64,000 bases of DNA from JAACFF01 sp963701435 (GTDB lineage Bacteria; Chloroflexota; Anaerolineae; Promineifilales; Promineifilaceae). A program made the translations under genes and the position numbers. How positions within the stretch are numbered: position 1 is the stretch's first letter; each line of letters begins with the position of its first letter. Below are positions 43,155 to 52,313 of this stretch, one piece after another. The notes beneath the pieces were generated by a model that saw only the letters and a program-made list of their open reading frames with translations, was not told the origin of the DNA and searched no databases. The stretch is from assembly GCA_963701435.1 (NCBI GenBank), contig CAVPAL010000007.1:62001-126000 (forward strand), read 5' to 3'.

Positions 43155-43916
43155 CTATCCAAATCGCCCGGTAACGTAATCAGAGGTTCTAACATGTTGA
43201 GGTCGTAAGAATATCTGGTCCTGAGTTCCAATTTCAATTACTTCACCATCCAGGATAAAAGCGGCGCGATCGGCGACGCGGGCGGCTTGCTGCACACTGT
43301 GGGGAACCATGATGATGGTATATTCTTTTTTCAAATCGTTGAGTGATTGTTCAACCGTAGCTGTTGAAATGGGATCCAGTCCTGATGTTGGGTTGTCGAG
43401 CAGAATTACCTCAGGCTCCATGGCCAGGCTTCGCGCCAGACACAAACGCTGCTTTTGCCCACCAGAAAGGGCAAATGCGGATGTTTCAAGCCGATCTTTG
43501 ACTTCATCCCACAAAGCAGCTTGCCGTAGTCCCTCTTCTACACGTATATTTAGTTCCTTCCAATCGCGCATGCCGGCCATTTTGAGGCCGTAGGTCATAT
43601 TGTCATAGATTGTGCCGGGCAGGGGCGTAGGAATTGCAAAAACCATACTGATCCGGCGGCGAAGATCAATGACGTCGATCCCTCGTGCAAAGATATCCTG
43701 TTCATTAAAGCGGATTTTTCCCTGTATTTGCGCGCCACTGGTTAAATCAGAGAGCCGGTTAAGGAGTCGCAACAAGGTCGTTTTACCGCTACGCGATGGG
43801 CCAAAGATTACAAACAATTCTTTGGGCTGAATTTTTAAAGAAATATTGTTTAACGCCACGGTTTCATCCGGGTACGTAAAAAACACGTTTTCCAGGGATA
43901 TTTTTGTGTTTGTCAT
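43155..43916 (-). CDS. Second PstB-like ATPase lacking catalytic Glu and Q-loop Gln
   Basis: A paralogue of PstB directly upstream of it (6-base gap), about 253 residues from ATG 43916. Walker A (GPSRSGKTT), the signature (ALSGGQKQRLCLARSLA) and the switch His (MVPHSVQQA) are present. The Walker B Glu is Asn (VILLDNPTSGLDP, confirmed at DNA level) and the Q-loop Gln is Ala (MVFAIPTPLPG). It should bind ATP but hardly hydrolyse it in its own site, while its intact LSGGQ can complete the neighbour's site. Tandem pstB pairs are known from cyanobacteria (pstB1/pstB1'); the complementary defects are the point here. Confidence 0.9.
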   Translation of the reverse strand: MTNTKISLENVFFTYPDETVALNNISLKIQPKELFVIFGPSRSGKTTLLRLLNRLSDLTSGAQIQGKIRFNEQDIFARGIDVIDLRRRISMVFAIPTPLPGTIYDNMTYGLKMAGMRDWKELNIRVEEGLRQAALWDEVKDRLETSAFALSGGQKQRLCLARSLAMEPEVILLDNPTSGLDPISTATVEQSLNDLKKEYTIIMVPHSVQQAARVADRAAFILDGEVIEIGTQDQIFLRPQHVRTSDYVTGRFG

Positions 43917-43920
43917 TAGA

Positions 43921-44766
43921 TTACCATTCACGTCTGCGGCGCATAATTGTGCGCAGGATCGAGGCTATTAATGTTAGAGAAAGTACTAATAACAACAACA
44001 CCAGAGCGGTTCCATATTGAATACTCAGGGGCATTCCGGGCACTTGTGTAGATATGACGTACAAATGGTAGGGCAGCGCCATTGTTTGATCAAACATCGA
44101 TTTGGGTAGTTCCGGCAAATAAAAAGCGGCGACGGTGAACAGAATGGGAGCAGTTTCTCCAGCGGCGCGGCCCAGACCCAGGATGATGCCTGTGATGATG
44201 CCGGGCGTGGCCTGTGGCAGAACTTGATTGCGGATTGTTTGCCAATGGGTAGCGCCCAAACTATAGCTGACAAGCCTGAATTCTTGCGGCACCGCAAGAA
44301 TTGCTTCTTCAGAGGTGCTGATGACAACCGGCAGCGTCATCAAACCCAGGGTCAATGATCCGGCCAGGATTGAGGTGCCAAATTGGAGGAATAGAACGAA
44401 AACACCCAGGCCAAACAGTCCGTAAACAATTGAGGGGATACCGGCAAGATTTACGATTGCCAGCCGAATATAGTGAGTTAATTTTGTGTCGGCGGCGTAT
44501 TCAGCCAAATAAATGGCTGCGCCGACGCCTAGCGGGATAGCGGCAACGGCCGTTCCTATAGTCAGAAAAATCGTTCCCAAAATTGCCGGCATGATTCCGC
44601 CTTCCGTCATCCCGTTACTTGGCGGCTGGGTTAAAAAATCCCAACTAATAGCCTGAAGACCGTTTATTAAGAGGAAAGCAATTACAATTATGATCGGAAA
44701 TACCGCAACGGCCGCTCCCAAAGTAATCAAAATGCGTGCAATTTTTTGTGTGCGTTGGCGGGTCAT
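43921..44766 (-). CDS. pstA: Phosphate ABC transporter permease PstA
   Basis: One of the two membrane subunits of the high-affinity phosphate importer. The 281-residue protein has six membrane helices and the EAA-type coupling region (FRLVSYSLGATHWQTIRNQVLPQATPGIITGIILGLGRAAGETAPI). It overlaps pstC by 4 bases (ATGA) and precedes the second PstB by 4 bases, so all are one operon. Confidence 0.94.
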   Translation of the reverse strand: MTRQRTQKIARILITLGAAVAVFPIIIVIAFLLINGLQAISWDFLTQPPSNGMTEGGIMPAILGTIFLTIGTAVAAIPLGVGAAIYLAEYAADTKLTHYIRLAIVNLAGIPSIVYGLFGLGVFVLFLQFGTSILAGSLTLGLMTLPVVISTSEEAILAVPQEFRLVSYSLGATHWQTIRNQVLPQATPGIITGIILGLGRAAGETAPILFTVAAFYLPELPKSMFDQTMALPYHLYVISTQVPGMPLSIQYGTALVLLLLVLSLTLIASILRTIMRRRREW

Positions 44767-45719
44767 ATTTGGCCTCCCCGGCGGCGTTTTCCACCGCCCA
44801 CAAGACGAGTCGCCAAAGAGTTAATTGCAAAGGTTATCAAGAACAAGACAATGCCTACGCCAAATAAAACGCTGTAATGCAGGCTGCCCTGGGCGACTTC
44901 ACCCATCTCTGCCGCGATTGTGGCCGTCATCGTGCGAACCGGTTGGAAAAATGCGCCTGGTCCGAAAGCGGGAATATTAGCAGCGTTGCCGGTTACCATT
45001 AATACCAACATCGTTTCGCCGATGGCCCGACCCAGTCCCAGCATGACGGCTATGACAATGCCTGAGCGCGCGGCCGGTAAAACAACCCGCCAGATGGTTT
45101 GCCACTGCGTTGCGCCGATGGCCAGCGAGCCGTCACGATACTCCTTGGGTACGGCGTAGAGCGCATCTTCAGTGATGCTGATGATTGTCGGTAGGGTCAT
45201 GTAGGCCAGAATAATGCCGCCGGTAAATGCGGTTAAACCAGTGCTTGCGCCCATTCGTTGTAACAAGGGAGCGACAACGAGCCAGCCAAAAAATCCCAAT
45301 ACAATTGAGGGTATACCGGCTAAAACCTCAATCAAGGGTTTCAAGATTTCACGCTGCCATAAGGGAGCAAACTCACCGAGATAAATTGCCGTGACTAATC
45401 CCAGAGGGACGGCAATAATAATGGCTAATGTGGTCACCAGCAAGGAACCAACCAACAAGGGCAAAAGGCCATACATGCCTTCGATTGGATACCAGCGAGA
45501 GCTAAAAAGCTGACGCAGCGGAATATCCAAAAACGCTGCCGCGCCTTCGCGCAGCAGGAATAAAAATATCAAGGTAATGATAAAAATCGCCGAAATACCT
45601 GACAGACGGATTAAGCCTTCTATGATCCGTTCGGACCAACTTCGGGCAGGGCCTGTCTGTTCTATCGGAGGCGACATCTGGGTTTCTACCTGCGTTTCTC
45701 CTATAGCCATAACTTTCAC
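44763..45719 (-). CDS. pstC: Phosphate ABC transporter permease PstC
   Basis: The other membrane subunit of the phosphate importer, 318 residues (ATG 45710 is an equally likely start). It has a cytoplasmic N-terminal tail of about 30 residues, six helices and the coupling loop YRDGSLAIGATQWQTIWRVVLPAARSGIVIAVMLGLGRAIGETM. It forms the channel with PstA. It lies 70 bases downstream of pstS. Confidence 0.94.
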   Translation of the reverse strand: MKVMAIGETQVETQMSPPIEQTGPARSWSERIIEGLIRLSGISAIFIITLIFLFLLREGAAAFLDIPLRQLFSSRWYPIEGMYGLLPLLVGSLLVTTLAIIIAVPLGLVTAIYLGEFAPLWQREILKPLIEVLAGIPSIVLGFFGWLVVAPLLQRMGASTGLTAFTGGIILAYMTLPTIISITEDALYAVPKEYRDGSLAIGATQWQTIWRVVLPAARSGIVIAVMLGLGRAIGETMLVLMVTGNAANIPAFGPGAFFQPVRTMTATIAAEMGEVAQGSLHYSVLFGVGIVLFLITFAINSLATRLVGGGKRRRGGQI

Positions 45720-45792
45720 TCTTCCTATTTCTCTTTCTTTCCGTAAACTCTATTTTATCGCACTGTATGCCAGGTAATGATGGGAACGGCCG

Positions 45793-46725
45793 TTACCCGC
45801 CTGAATCAACCAAGGGCACAAAGCCTAAATCGGCAACAATTTCCTGTCCCTCACTACTTAAAATCCACTCGAGATATTCCGCCACAGTCCCTTGTGGTAC
45901 TCCGGCCGTGTACATATACAAGTTTCTCGAGAGCGGATAGTCGCCGGACGAGGCGCTTGCAACAGTTGGCTGGATATAAGGGGATTCCGCATCAGCCGCG
46001 ATAGAAATGATTTTTTCATGCGCCGCATCAACATAGCCCAGACCATCATAACCAATCGCATTTGGATTGCGGCGTACTTCACTGGTAATGCCGACAGATG
46101 ATGGCATCAGTAAGGTTTGCGGCGCAAAAATATCTGTGTTTTCCTTTTCCCCCTTGCGCACAACCTCTTCCAGGAAATAAACATGTGTACCTGAATTGGT
46201 TTCACGGGATAACAATATGATAGTCGCATCGTTGCCGCCAACGTCTGCCCAATTGGTAATGCGTCCCGTATAAATATCTGCAAGCTGCGAAATTGTTAGC
46301 TGACTAACGGGATTGTCCAGATGCGTAATGATTGCCAGCGCGTCGATGGCCACCGTATGCTCAATTGGTTCGATGCCGTTTGACTGGGCTTCCTCGATTT
46401 CATTATCTTTCATGGCGCGCGACGCATTGGCGATGTCAACTGTGCCGTTGATGAGCGCTGCTATTCCGGTGCCGGAACCGCCGCCTGTAACTGCTATTGA
46501 TACATCCGGTTTGATTTCTCGGTATCTTTCCGCCCAGGCGAGCGCCACATTAACAAGGGTATCTGACCCTTTATTTTGAATTGCCCTTTGAGGTTGGGCG
46601 TCGGAATCGGCCGTTTCTCCCGATCGACCGCAGCCCGATAACAAAATGATTAAAACCAGCAAGAAGGCAACAGCTTCTCTCCAGCGATATTGTTTTTTTT
46701 GAAGAATAACCATATCCTGTTCCAT
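45793..46725 (-). CDS. pstS: Phosphate-binding lipoprotein PstS
   Basis: The extracytoplasmic phosphate-binding protein. The 310 residues begin with a lipoprotein signal (hydrophobic AFLLVLIILLSGC, Cys near residue 32), then a linker and the binding fold: NKGSDTLVNVALAWAERY, VTGGGSGTGIAALINGTVDIANASR, SRETNSGTHVYFLEEVV, SSVGITSEVRRNPNAIGYDG. ATG 46713 is an alternative start. A palindrome at 45786 falls right after the stop codon. Confidence 0.93.
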   Translation of the reverse strand: MEQDMVILQKKQYRWREAVAFLLVLIILLSGCGRSGETADSDAQPQRAIQNKGSDTLVNVALAWAERYREIKPDVSIAVTGGGSGTGIAALINGTVDIANASRAMKDNEIEEAQSNGIEPIEHTVAIDALAIITHLDNPVSQLTISQLADIYTGRITNWADVGGNDATIILLSRETNSGTHVYFLEEVVRKGEKENTDIFAPQTLLMPSSVGITSEVRRNPNAIGYDGLGYVDAAHEKIISIAADAESPYIQPTVASASSGDYPLSRNLYMYTAGVPQGTVAEYLEWILSSEGQEIVADLGFVPLVDSGG

Positions 46726-46776
46726 TTTTTAGTTGATTATTTGATGTGGCAAAAAATTTCTTTCTCCGCCTAACTA

Positions 46777-47454
46777 TTAATCAAGGTCGAGATCCGACAT
46801 CGCCTCAACATGACTGCCCGTCACCATAAAAATAACGCGTTCTGCGATGTTGATCGTCCGGTCGCCAATACGTTCCAGATCATGACCTACCCAAAGCAAA
46901 TAGGTTGCACGCCTGATATACTCATCCTCACGCATTTTTTCAAGAGTTTCCTGGAACAATTCTCGATATTGTCGATCAAGTTTGTCATCCTTTGACATCA
47001 TCGTAATGGCAAGGGTGTGATCCTGTGTTATGTATGCCTGGATGCTGCTTTCGAGCATTTGCCTGGCGCGCTTGGCCATTTTAGGCAGTTTATGCAATGA
47101 ATCGATTTCATCTTCCCCCTCCATGCGCGTAACCAGACTCGAAATTCCGGCTGCATGATCCCCCATGCGTTCCAATTCTACCGCAATGTGGATAGCGGCG
47201 ATAACCCGCCGTAAATCTCCTGCCATTGGCTGCTGGGTTGCCAATATATGCAGCGCCTCATCTTCAATTTCATAACGTAAATCGTTGGCCATCTGATCAC
47301 CGGCAAGGACTTCTCTTGCTTCAGCAACGTTACGCGTGTTCAGAGACGACATTGCTTTTTCAATGGCGATATCGACAAGATTACTAAGTTGAAGAATTTT
47401 TTCATTTAGGGAATTGAGTGCATTGTCCAGAACAGAACGCCTTGTAAGAGTCAT
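46777..47454 (-). CDS. phoU: Phosphate transport regulator PhoU
   Basis: Negative regulator linking Pst transport to the Pho signal. The 225-residue protein consists of two three-helix PhoU repeats; metal-binding ExxxD-type motifs occur at ELERMGDHAAGI and DLERIGDRTINIAERV. It is the first gene of the pst operon here, whereas in many bacteria phoU is last. The ATG at 47454 follows AGGTGG. No phoR/phoB pair is in the window. Confidence 0.94.
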   Translation of the reverse strand: MTLTRRSVLDNALNSLNEKILQLSNLVDIAIEKAMSSLNTRNVAEAREVLAGDQMANDLRYEIEDEALHILATQQPMAGDLRRVIAAIHIAVELERMGDHAAGISSLVTRMEGEDEIDSLHKLPKMAKRARQMLESSIQAYITQDHTLAITMMSKDDKLDRQYRELFQETLEKMREDEYIRRATYLLWVGHDLERIGDRTINIAERVIFMVTGSHVEAMSDLDLD

Positions 47455-47825
47455 ATTTCACCACCTTTATTTGGGAGTATCTGATAGCCAGGTTGTATCC
47501 GCACTGAATTTTAATGTTTTATGAGAATTTTTCCAATAATAAACGCATTTTTGCTAAGAAAACGTGAGCTAGAACTGGAATTATAAGAAGATTTTGCTGT
47601 TTTAAAAATATTCGCCCCCGTATATTGTTCAGGCAGACTAAGCTGCAGGCGGGAATGGTTTTTCCTTTTACTCTGAAGCCTCATATAATTGGCAAGCGTC
47701 GTTATCGACGTCGAAAATAACATCGAATGAAAGGATTCAACGAAATTTCCGACTAAAAATAGTTCGTTTAATCTAAGGATTCGTTGTCCTTTACCAAATT
47801 ACTAAACTTTTTCAGAGGGAAAAAT
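47455..47825. other. Divergent intergenic region phoU/gpmI
   Basis: This AT-rich 371-base gap must hold the promoter of the phoU-pst operon and of gpmI. A 10-bp palindrome TCGACGTCGA lies near 47712 inside GTTATCGACGTCGAAAATAAC, itself an imperfect larger dyad, and is a candidate regulator site. No Pho box of the E. coli or Bacillus type is recognised. No gene is seen. Confidence 0.4.
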
Positions 47826-49376
47826 ATGAAATATCAAAAAAAATACAAACCCGTCGCTTTGTTTATTTTGGATGGATGGGGCTTACGCGGAAAAGAGCAA
47901 GGTAATGCGATTCTGCTTGGAAACACGCCAAACTTTGACCGCTGGACACGCGAACTGGAACGTTCGGTGTTGGACGCTTCGGGCGAGGCAGTGGGATTGC
48001 CGGACGGACAAATGGGTAATTCTGAGGTTGGCCATCTGAATTTAGGCGCTGGCCGGGTGGTTTATCAGGATTTTACGCGCATTAACCTGGCGATTCGGGA
48101 TAAATCATTTTTTGAGAATGAGGCGCTGGTAACGGCCGTTAACAAAGTCAAAGCCAATGGCGGTAAACTGCATGTGATCGGCCTCTTTGGTGAAGGGGGC
48201 GTTCACAGCCACAGCAATCATATGTATGCAATTATGGACCTGGCCAACGAAAATGGGGTCGAGCCGATTGTCCATGTCATTACCGACGGGCGCGACACCC
48301 CGCCCGAAAGCGGGCTGCATTTTGCACAAACCCTGGAAGCATATCTTGCGAACAATCCGGGCGTAGCGGCTTCAGTATGCGGCCGGTATTACACCATGGA
48401 TCGCGACAAGCGTTGGCCGCGTATCAGGCTGGGTTATGACGTGATGGCGCTGCACCAGGGAGTTGAGGGGCGAACGGCCGTTTCTGTCTCGGAAGCGCTC
48501 AAAGCCTCCTACGCCGAGGGCGTAACGGACGAGTTTGTCAACGCCGTCGCGTTGGATGTCGGCGATAGGGATGTTACCGTGCAGCCCGGCGACTGCCTGG
48601 TCTTTTTCAACTTCCGCGCCGATCGCATGCGCCAGATAGTGACCGCCTTTATGTTTCCGGAATTCGACGGCTTTGAGCGCGATTTTATCCCGGATGTGGA
48701 TATCATCACCATGACCAGCTACCAGGATACTTTCACTGCACCGGTTATGTTTCCAGATGTAAACATTGCCAACCCGATTGCCGAGGTGCTCAGTAATTTA
48801 GGCTTAAAGCAATTTCACGCCGCCGAAACGGAAAAATATCCGCACGTGACCTTCTTTTTTAATGGCGGGCGGGAAGAAATGTTCCCGGGTGAAGAGCGCT
48901 ATCTTGAACCTTCGCCCAAAGTCGCTACGTATGATTTGCAGCCGGAAATGAGCGCCTATCCACTCACAGAAGCTGTTCTAAAGCGCATTCAGGAACAGGA
49001 TGATGATTTTATCCTGGTTAATTTTGCCAATCCCGATATGGTTGGCCATACCGGCGTGCTGGAAGCTGCCATTAAAGCAGTTGAAACCGTGGACGAATGC
49101 GCCGGACGGCTTGTGGATGCGGTTGTCGCCAAAGGGGGCGTGGCGCTGGTCACGGCCGATCACGGCAACTGTGACCGTATGATCGATCATTTCACCGGCG
49201 AGCCGCATACCTACCACACCACCCAGCCTGTGACATTGATTACGATTGGCTGCGATGGTTATGTCAATATGACGCCGCGCGGCATCCTGGCTGATGTTGC
49301 GCCGACAGTACTCGACCTGATGGGAGTTCAGCCGCCGCCAGAAATGACCGGGCGTGGTTTGATTCAGCGTAGCTGA
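47826..49376 (+). CDS. gpmI: 2,3-bisphosphoglycerate-independent phosphoglycerate mutase
   Basis: Interconverts 3- and 2-phosphoglycerate in glycolysis with two Mn ions. The 516-residue protein has FILDGWGLRG (metal Asp), the phospho-Ser motif DGQMGNSEVGHLNLGAGR, VHVITDGRDTPPESG, FNFRADRMRQI, AETEKYPHVTFFFNGG and TADHGNCDRMID. ATG 47826 follows GAGGGAAAA; the frame extends upstream to a TTG at 47784 but family proteins start here. Palindromes at 48132 and 48474 lie inside. Confidence 0.95.
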   Translation: MKYQKKYKPVALFILDGWGLRGKEQGNAILLGNTPNFDRWTRELERSVLDASGEAVGLPDGQMGNSEVGHLNLGAGRVVYQDFTRINLAIRDKSFFENEALVTAVNKVKANGGKLHVIGLFGEGGVHSHSNHMYAIMDLANENGVEPIVHVITDGRDTPPESGLHFAQTLEAYLANNPGVAASVCGRYYTMDRDKRWPRIRLGYDVMALHQGVEGRTAVSVSEALKASYAEGVTDEFVNAVALDVGDRDVTVQPGDCLVFFNFRADRMRQIVTAFMFPEFDGFERDFIPDVDIITMTSYQDTFTAPVMFPDVNIANPIAEVLSNLGLKQFHAAETEKYPHVTFFFNGGREEMFPGEERYLEPSPKVATYDLQPEMSAYPLTEAVLKRIQEQDDDFILVNFANPDMVGHTGVLEAAIKAVETVDECAGRLVDAVVAKGGVALVTADHGNCDRMIDHFTGEPHTYHTTQPVTLITIGCDGYVNMTPRGILADVAPTVLDLMGVQPPPEMTGRGLIQRS

Positions 49377-49432
49377 GAAGTGTATGCAAAACGGATGGGG
49401 TAGTGGATAAGTTCACCTGGAGCTAAACGGCC

Positions 49433-50230
49433 GTGTTTGACCTCGCATCCTTTTACGACCAAAACAGCGCCACTGAATGGCGGCGATTAGAGCGTCATCG
49501 CACTGAATTTGCGGTTACACTGCGGGCCATGCGTGACTTCCTGCCTGCGCCGCCGGCTAAAATATTGGACATTGGCGGCGGTCCGGGGCGCTATACTTTG
49601 GCGCTGACTGGGCAAGGGTATGATGTGACCTTGCTTGACCTATCGGCGGGTAATCTTGCCTGGGCGCGTCGTGAGGCGGCAAACGCCGACCTGCAAGTGC
49701 GCGCATTTATCCAGGGAAACGCAGTCAATTTGGCCAAACTTCCCTATCCCGCTTACGATGCCGTGCTGCTGTTAGGGCCGCTTTACCATTTGTTGGCCCT
49801 GGAAGCGCGGCGGCAGGCGGTTGCGGAGGCAGTTAGAATATTGCAACCGGGCGGATTGTTGTTTGCGGCATTTATTACCCGCTTTGCGCCCCTGCGGGAT
49901 ACGGCCGTTAAAGATCCGCATTGGATTCTCAAAGAACCGGAACAGTTTAAGCAGATTGTTGAGACTGGCGTCTATCCGGCCACGCCCGGCGGCAATCCCG
50001 ATTTTTACTTCGCCCATCCGGATGAAATCACCCCCTTCATGGAAACTTTTCCGCTTGAAACTGTGCAAGTTATTGGCGTCGAAGGGGTTGTGGCCGGTCA
50101 TGAGGAAAAAATCAATGCGCTCACAGGGGACGCCTGGTCTGCGTGGGTTGATTTGAATTATCGGCTGGGGCAGGAACCGGCATTGAGCGGCGCGGCCGAT
50201 CATTTGCTCTATATAGGCCGGAAAATCTGA
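49433..50230 (+). CDS. Class I SAM-dependent methyltransferase
   Basis: A 265-residue Rossmann methyltransferase. Motif I is ILDIGGGPGRYTLAL, the acidic residue after strand 2 is in VTLLDLSAGNL, and YDAVLLLGPLYHLL is motif IV. The substrate is unknown; similar proteins act on small molecules. The GTG start at 49433 lies within an ACGGCCGTG palindrome (49427), one of the few copies that touches a gene start. A ribosome binding site GGAG is 11 bases upstream. Confidence 0.85.
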   Translation: MFDLASFYDQNSATEWRRLERHRTEFAVTLRAMRDFLPAPPAKILDIGGGPGRYTLALTGQGYDVTLLDLSAGNLAWARREAANADLQVRAFIQGNAVNLAKLPYPAYDAVLLLGPLYHLLALEARRQAVAEAVRILQPGGLLFAAFITRFAPLRDTAVKDPHWILKEPEQFKQIVETGVYPATPGGNPDFYFAHPDEITPFMETFPLETVQVIGVEGVVAGHEEKINALTGDAWSAWVDLNYRLGQEPALSGAADHLLYIGRKI

Positions 50231-50377
50231 TTAAAACTCTCTTGATGGTTGCGTTTTTTTAGTGCAAAGGTGTTTAGATTTCTTGTAGACTTGGTCTAAA
50301 ACAGGTGCAAAATGCTTTATAATTGGGGTATAACGCAATGCGGCATAGTTGATAATTGAAAAAGGATAGAAAAGAAA

Positions 50378-51739
50378 ATGGACCCAACAACGCAAAAAAC
50401 AGCCCCTGGGCCAAAGGGAAATTTCCTCTTTGGCAATTTGTTTGACATGCGCAAACAAGGAACCCTGCAATTTTATCAGGATGCGTGGCGGCAGCATGGT
50501 GACATTACCCGTTACCAAATGGGACCGATGACCATTCACCAGGTTGTGCGCGCCGAAGATGTGCAGCACGTTTTGGTTAAGAATAATAAAAACTATATCA
50601 AAGGCTTCAGCCATGATAAACTGCGCGCAACGATTGGCTATGGTATTTTGACCAGTGAAGGGGATTATTGGCAGCGGCAGCGCCGCCTGATGAGCCCGAC
50701 CTACACGCCACGTGCGGTGGAGCAGTTTGGCGACATAATGTTAGATGCTGCGGAAGAGATGTTGGTACGCTGGCGAGCGCTGCCATCTGGCAGCCATTTG
50801 AACATTAATCAGGAGATGATGCGCCTGACAATGAGCGTCATCTCACGCTCTATGTTCAGTATTGACATCAGTGAAGATTTTGCCGAAGCAGGCGAGGCGC
50901 TTAGTTTCCTGCTGGTATATACCAGCGACCGCACGATGAGCATTATTGATCCGCCTTTGTTTATTCCGACGCCGATGAACCGGAAATTAAAATGGGCATT
51001 AACCACCATTAATGACTTTTTATACAATATCATTACTGAGCGGCGTAAAATACCGCCCGGAGATGATTTGTTGTCGATGTTGATGGAAATGCGGGATGTA
51101 GAAACTGGGGAACGGATGACGGATGAGCAATTGCGCGATGAGGTTTTGATTACGTTTTTTGCCGGTCATGAAACCACCGCCCAACTCTTAACCTGGACCT
51201 GGTATCTGCTGGCTAAATCCCCGGCCGAAGAACAAAAATTGCATAACGAACTGGCGCAGGTGTTAAACGGCCGTTCCCCAACGCTCGACGACATCCCCCA
51301 ATTGACATACACGCGTATGATTTTGGATGAGGCCCTGCGCCTTTACTCGCCTGTAGCTATTGTCGCCCGAGATGCAGTAGAAGAAGATGAAATTAAGGGT
51401 TACCGGATTCCGGCCGGCTCAATGGTAATAATAACGCCTTTCAACACCCACCGGCATCCTGACTATTGGGAAAAACCATATGACTTTTATCCCGACCACT
51501 TTACCCCGGACCGCGTCGCCGCCCGGCCGCGGTATGCTTATTATCCCTTTGGCGCCGGACCCCGTATCTGTATCGGCATGCATTTTGCAATGATGGAAGC
51601 GATATTGGTGTTGGCCGAGACGGCGCAGCGCTACCGGCTGCAAATTCTGCCGGGCCAGCCTGAGGTCGGTGTGCAATTTGCCGGCACGCTGCGGCCGGAT
51701 CAGACGATTATGATGGTGTTAAACGCCCGCAATTTATAG
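50378..51739 (+). CDS. Cytochrome P450
   Basis: A soluble heme-thiolate monooxygenase of 453 residues. The I-helix oxygen-binding motif is FFAGHETTA, the K-helix ExxR is in LDEALRLYSP, the meander has PDHFTPDRVAARPRYAYYPF, and the heme loop is FGAGPRICIGMHFAMMEA with the axial Cys. The form resembles the CYP102/CYP4-like fatty acid hydroxylase branch (bacterial class of unfused long P450s), but no reductase or ferredoxin gene is adjacent, so substrate and redox partner are unknown. ATG 50378 follows AAAGGATAG. Confidence 0.94.
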   Translation: MDPTTQKTAPGPKGNFLFGNLFDMRKQGTLQFYQDAWRQHGDITRYQMGPMTIHQVVRAEDVQHVLVKNNKNYIKGFSHDKLRATIGYGILTSEGDYWQRQRRLMSPTYTPRAVEQFGDIMLDAAEEMLVRWRALPSGSHLNINQEMMRLTMSVISRSMFSIDISEDFAEAGEALSFLLVYTSDRTMSIIDPPLFIPTPMNRKLKWALTTINDFLYNIITERRKIPPGDDLLSMLMEMRDVETGERMTDEQLRDEVLITFFAGHETTAQLLTWTWYLLAKSPAEEQKLHNELAQVLNGRSPTLDDIPQLTYTRMILDEALRLYSPVAIVARDAVEEDEIKGYRIPAGSMVIITPFNTHRHPDYWEKPYDFYPDHFTPDRVAARPRYAYYPFGAGPRICIGMHFAMMEAILVLAETAQRYRLQILPGQPEVGVQFAGTLRPDQTIMMVLNARNL

Positions 51740-51814
51740 CGCATGCAGGTTTGTAGTAACGGCTTCAGCCGTATGTGATACAGAGGTAGTAACTGCAAAC
51801 CTTATATGAACAAA

Positions 51815-51846
51815 CAAAAGCGCCGCCCGTTAGGGCGGCGCTTTTG
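51815..51846. terminator. Bidirectional terminator between P450 and rpsT
   Basis: CAAAAGCGCCGCCC and GGGCGGCGCTTTTG form a perfect 14-bp stem with a GTTA loop. A-rich and T-rich flanks allow termination of both convergent genes. Confidence 0.88.
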
Positions 51847-51869
51847 TTGCTTACGATTGAAAGCCGACT

Positions 51870-52151
51870 TTATTGTGCAGCTTGTTCAGCACGCGCGTTT
51901 TCTAGCGCAGCCATGAGGCGACCCTTGCGGCGCGCCGCATTGCGGGGATGCAAAACGTTTTTACGCGCAGCTTTATCAAGCGTCTTATAAGCCTCGCGTG
52001 CAACCGCTTCAGCCTCGTCCAATTCACCGGCGGCGATCAGGGCGCGCGTCCTTTTGATATAGGTGCGCGCCGAAACCCGGTACCTGCGATTGCGATCGGT
52101 GCGGCGTACTGTTTGCCGTATGCGTTTCTTGGCAGATTTTATATTAGCCAA
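51870..52151 (-). CDS. rpsT: 30S ribosomal protein S20
   Basis: A basic 93-residue protein that binds the 5' domain of 16S rRNA. The start MANIKSAKKRIRQTVRRTDR and the helix AARKNVLHPRNAARRKGRL are diagnostic. The ATG at 52151 follows GGAGG (reverse CCTCC). The gene is monocistronic with its own terminator. Confidence 0.96.
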   Translation of the reverse strand: MANIKSAKKRIRQTVRRTDRNRRYRVSARTYIKRTRALIAAGELDEAEAVAREAYKTLDKAARKNVLHPRNAARRKGRLMAALENARAEQAAQ

Positions 52152-52313
52152 TTTAAAATTCCTCCGTTATGTCATTTTAATAAGACACGGAAGCGTGAGA
52201 GCGTGATAATGTTAACATATGACATGCTCTGCGCCAAATAAGTCAAAATCATTCTCAGCCGCCGGTAAGATCAGCCTTCAACAGGTCGCTACGTTGTATA
52301 AACGACCGATACG

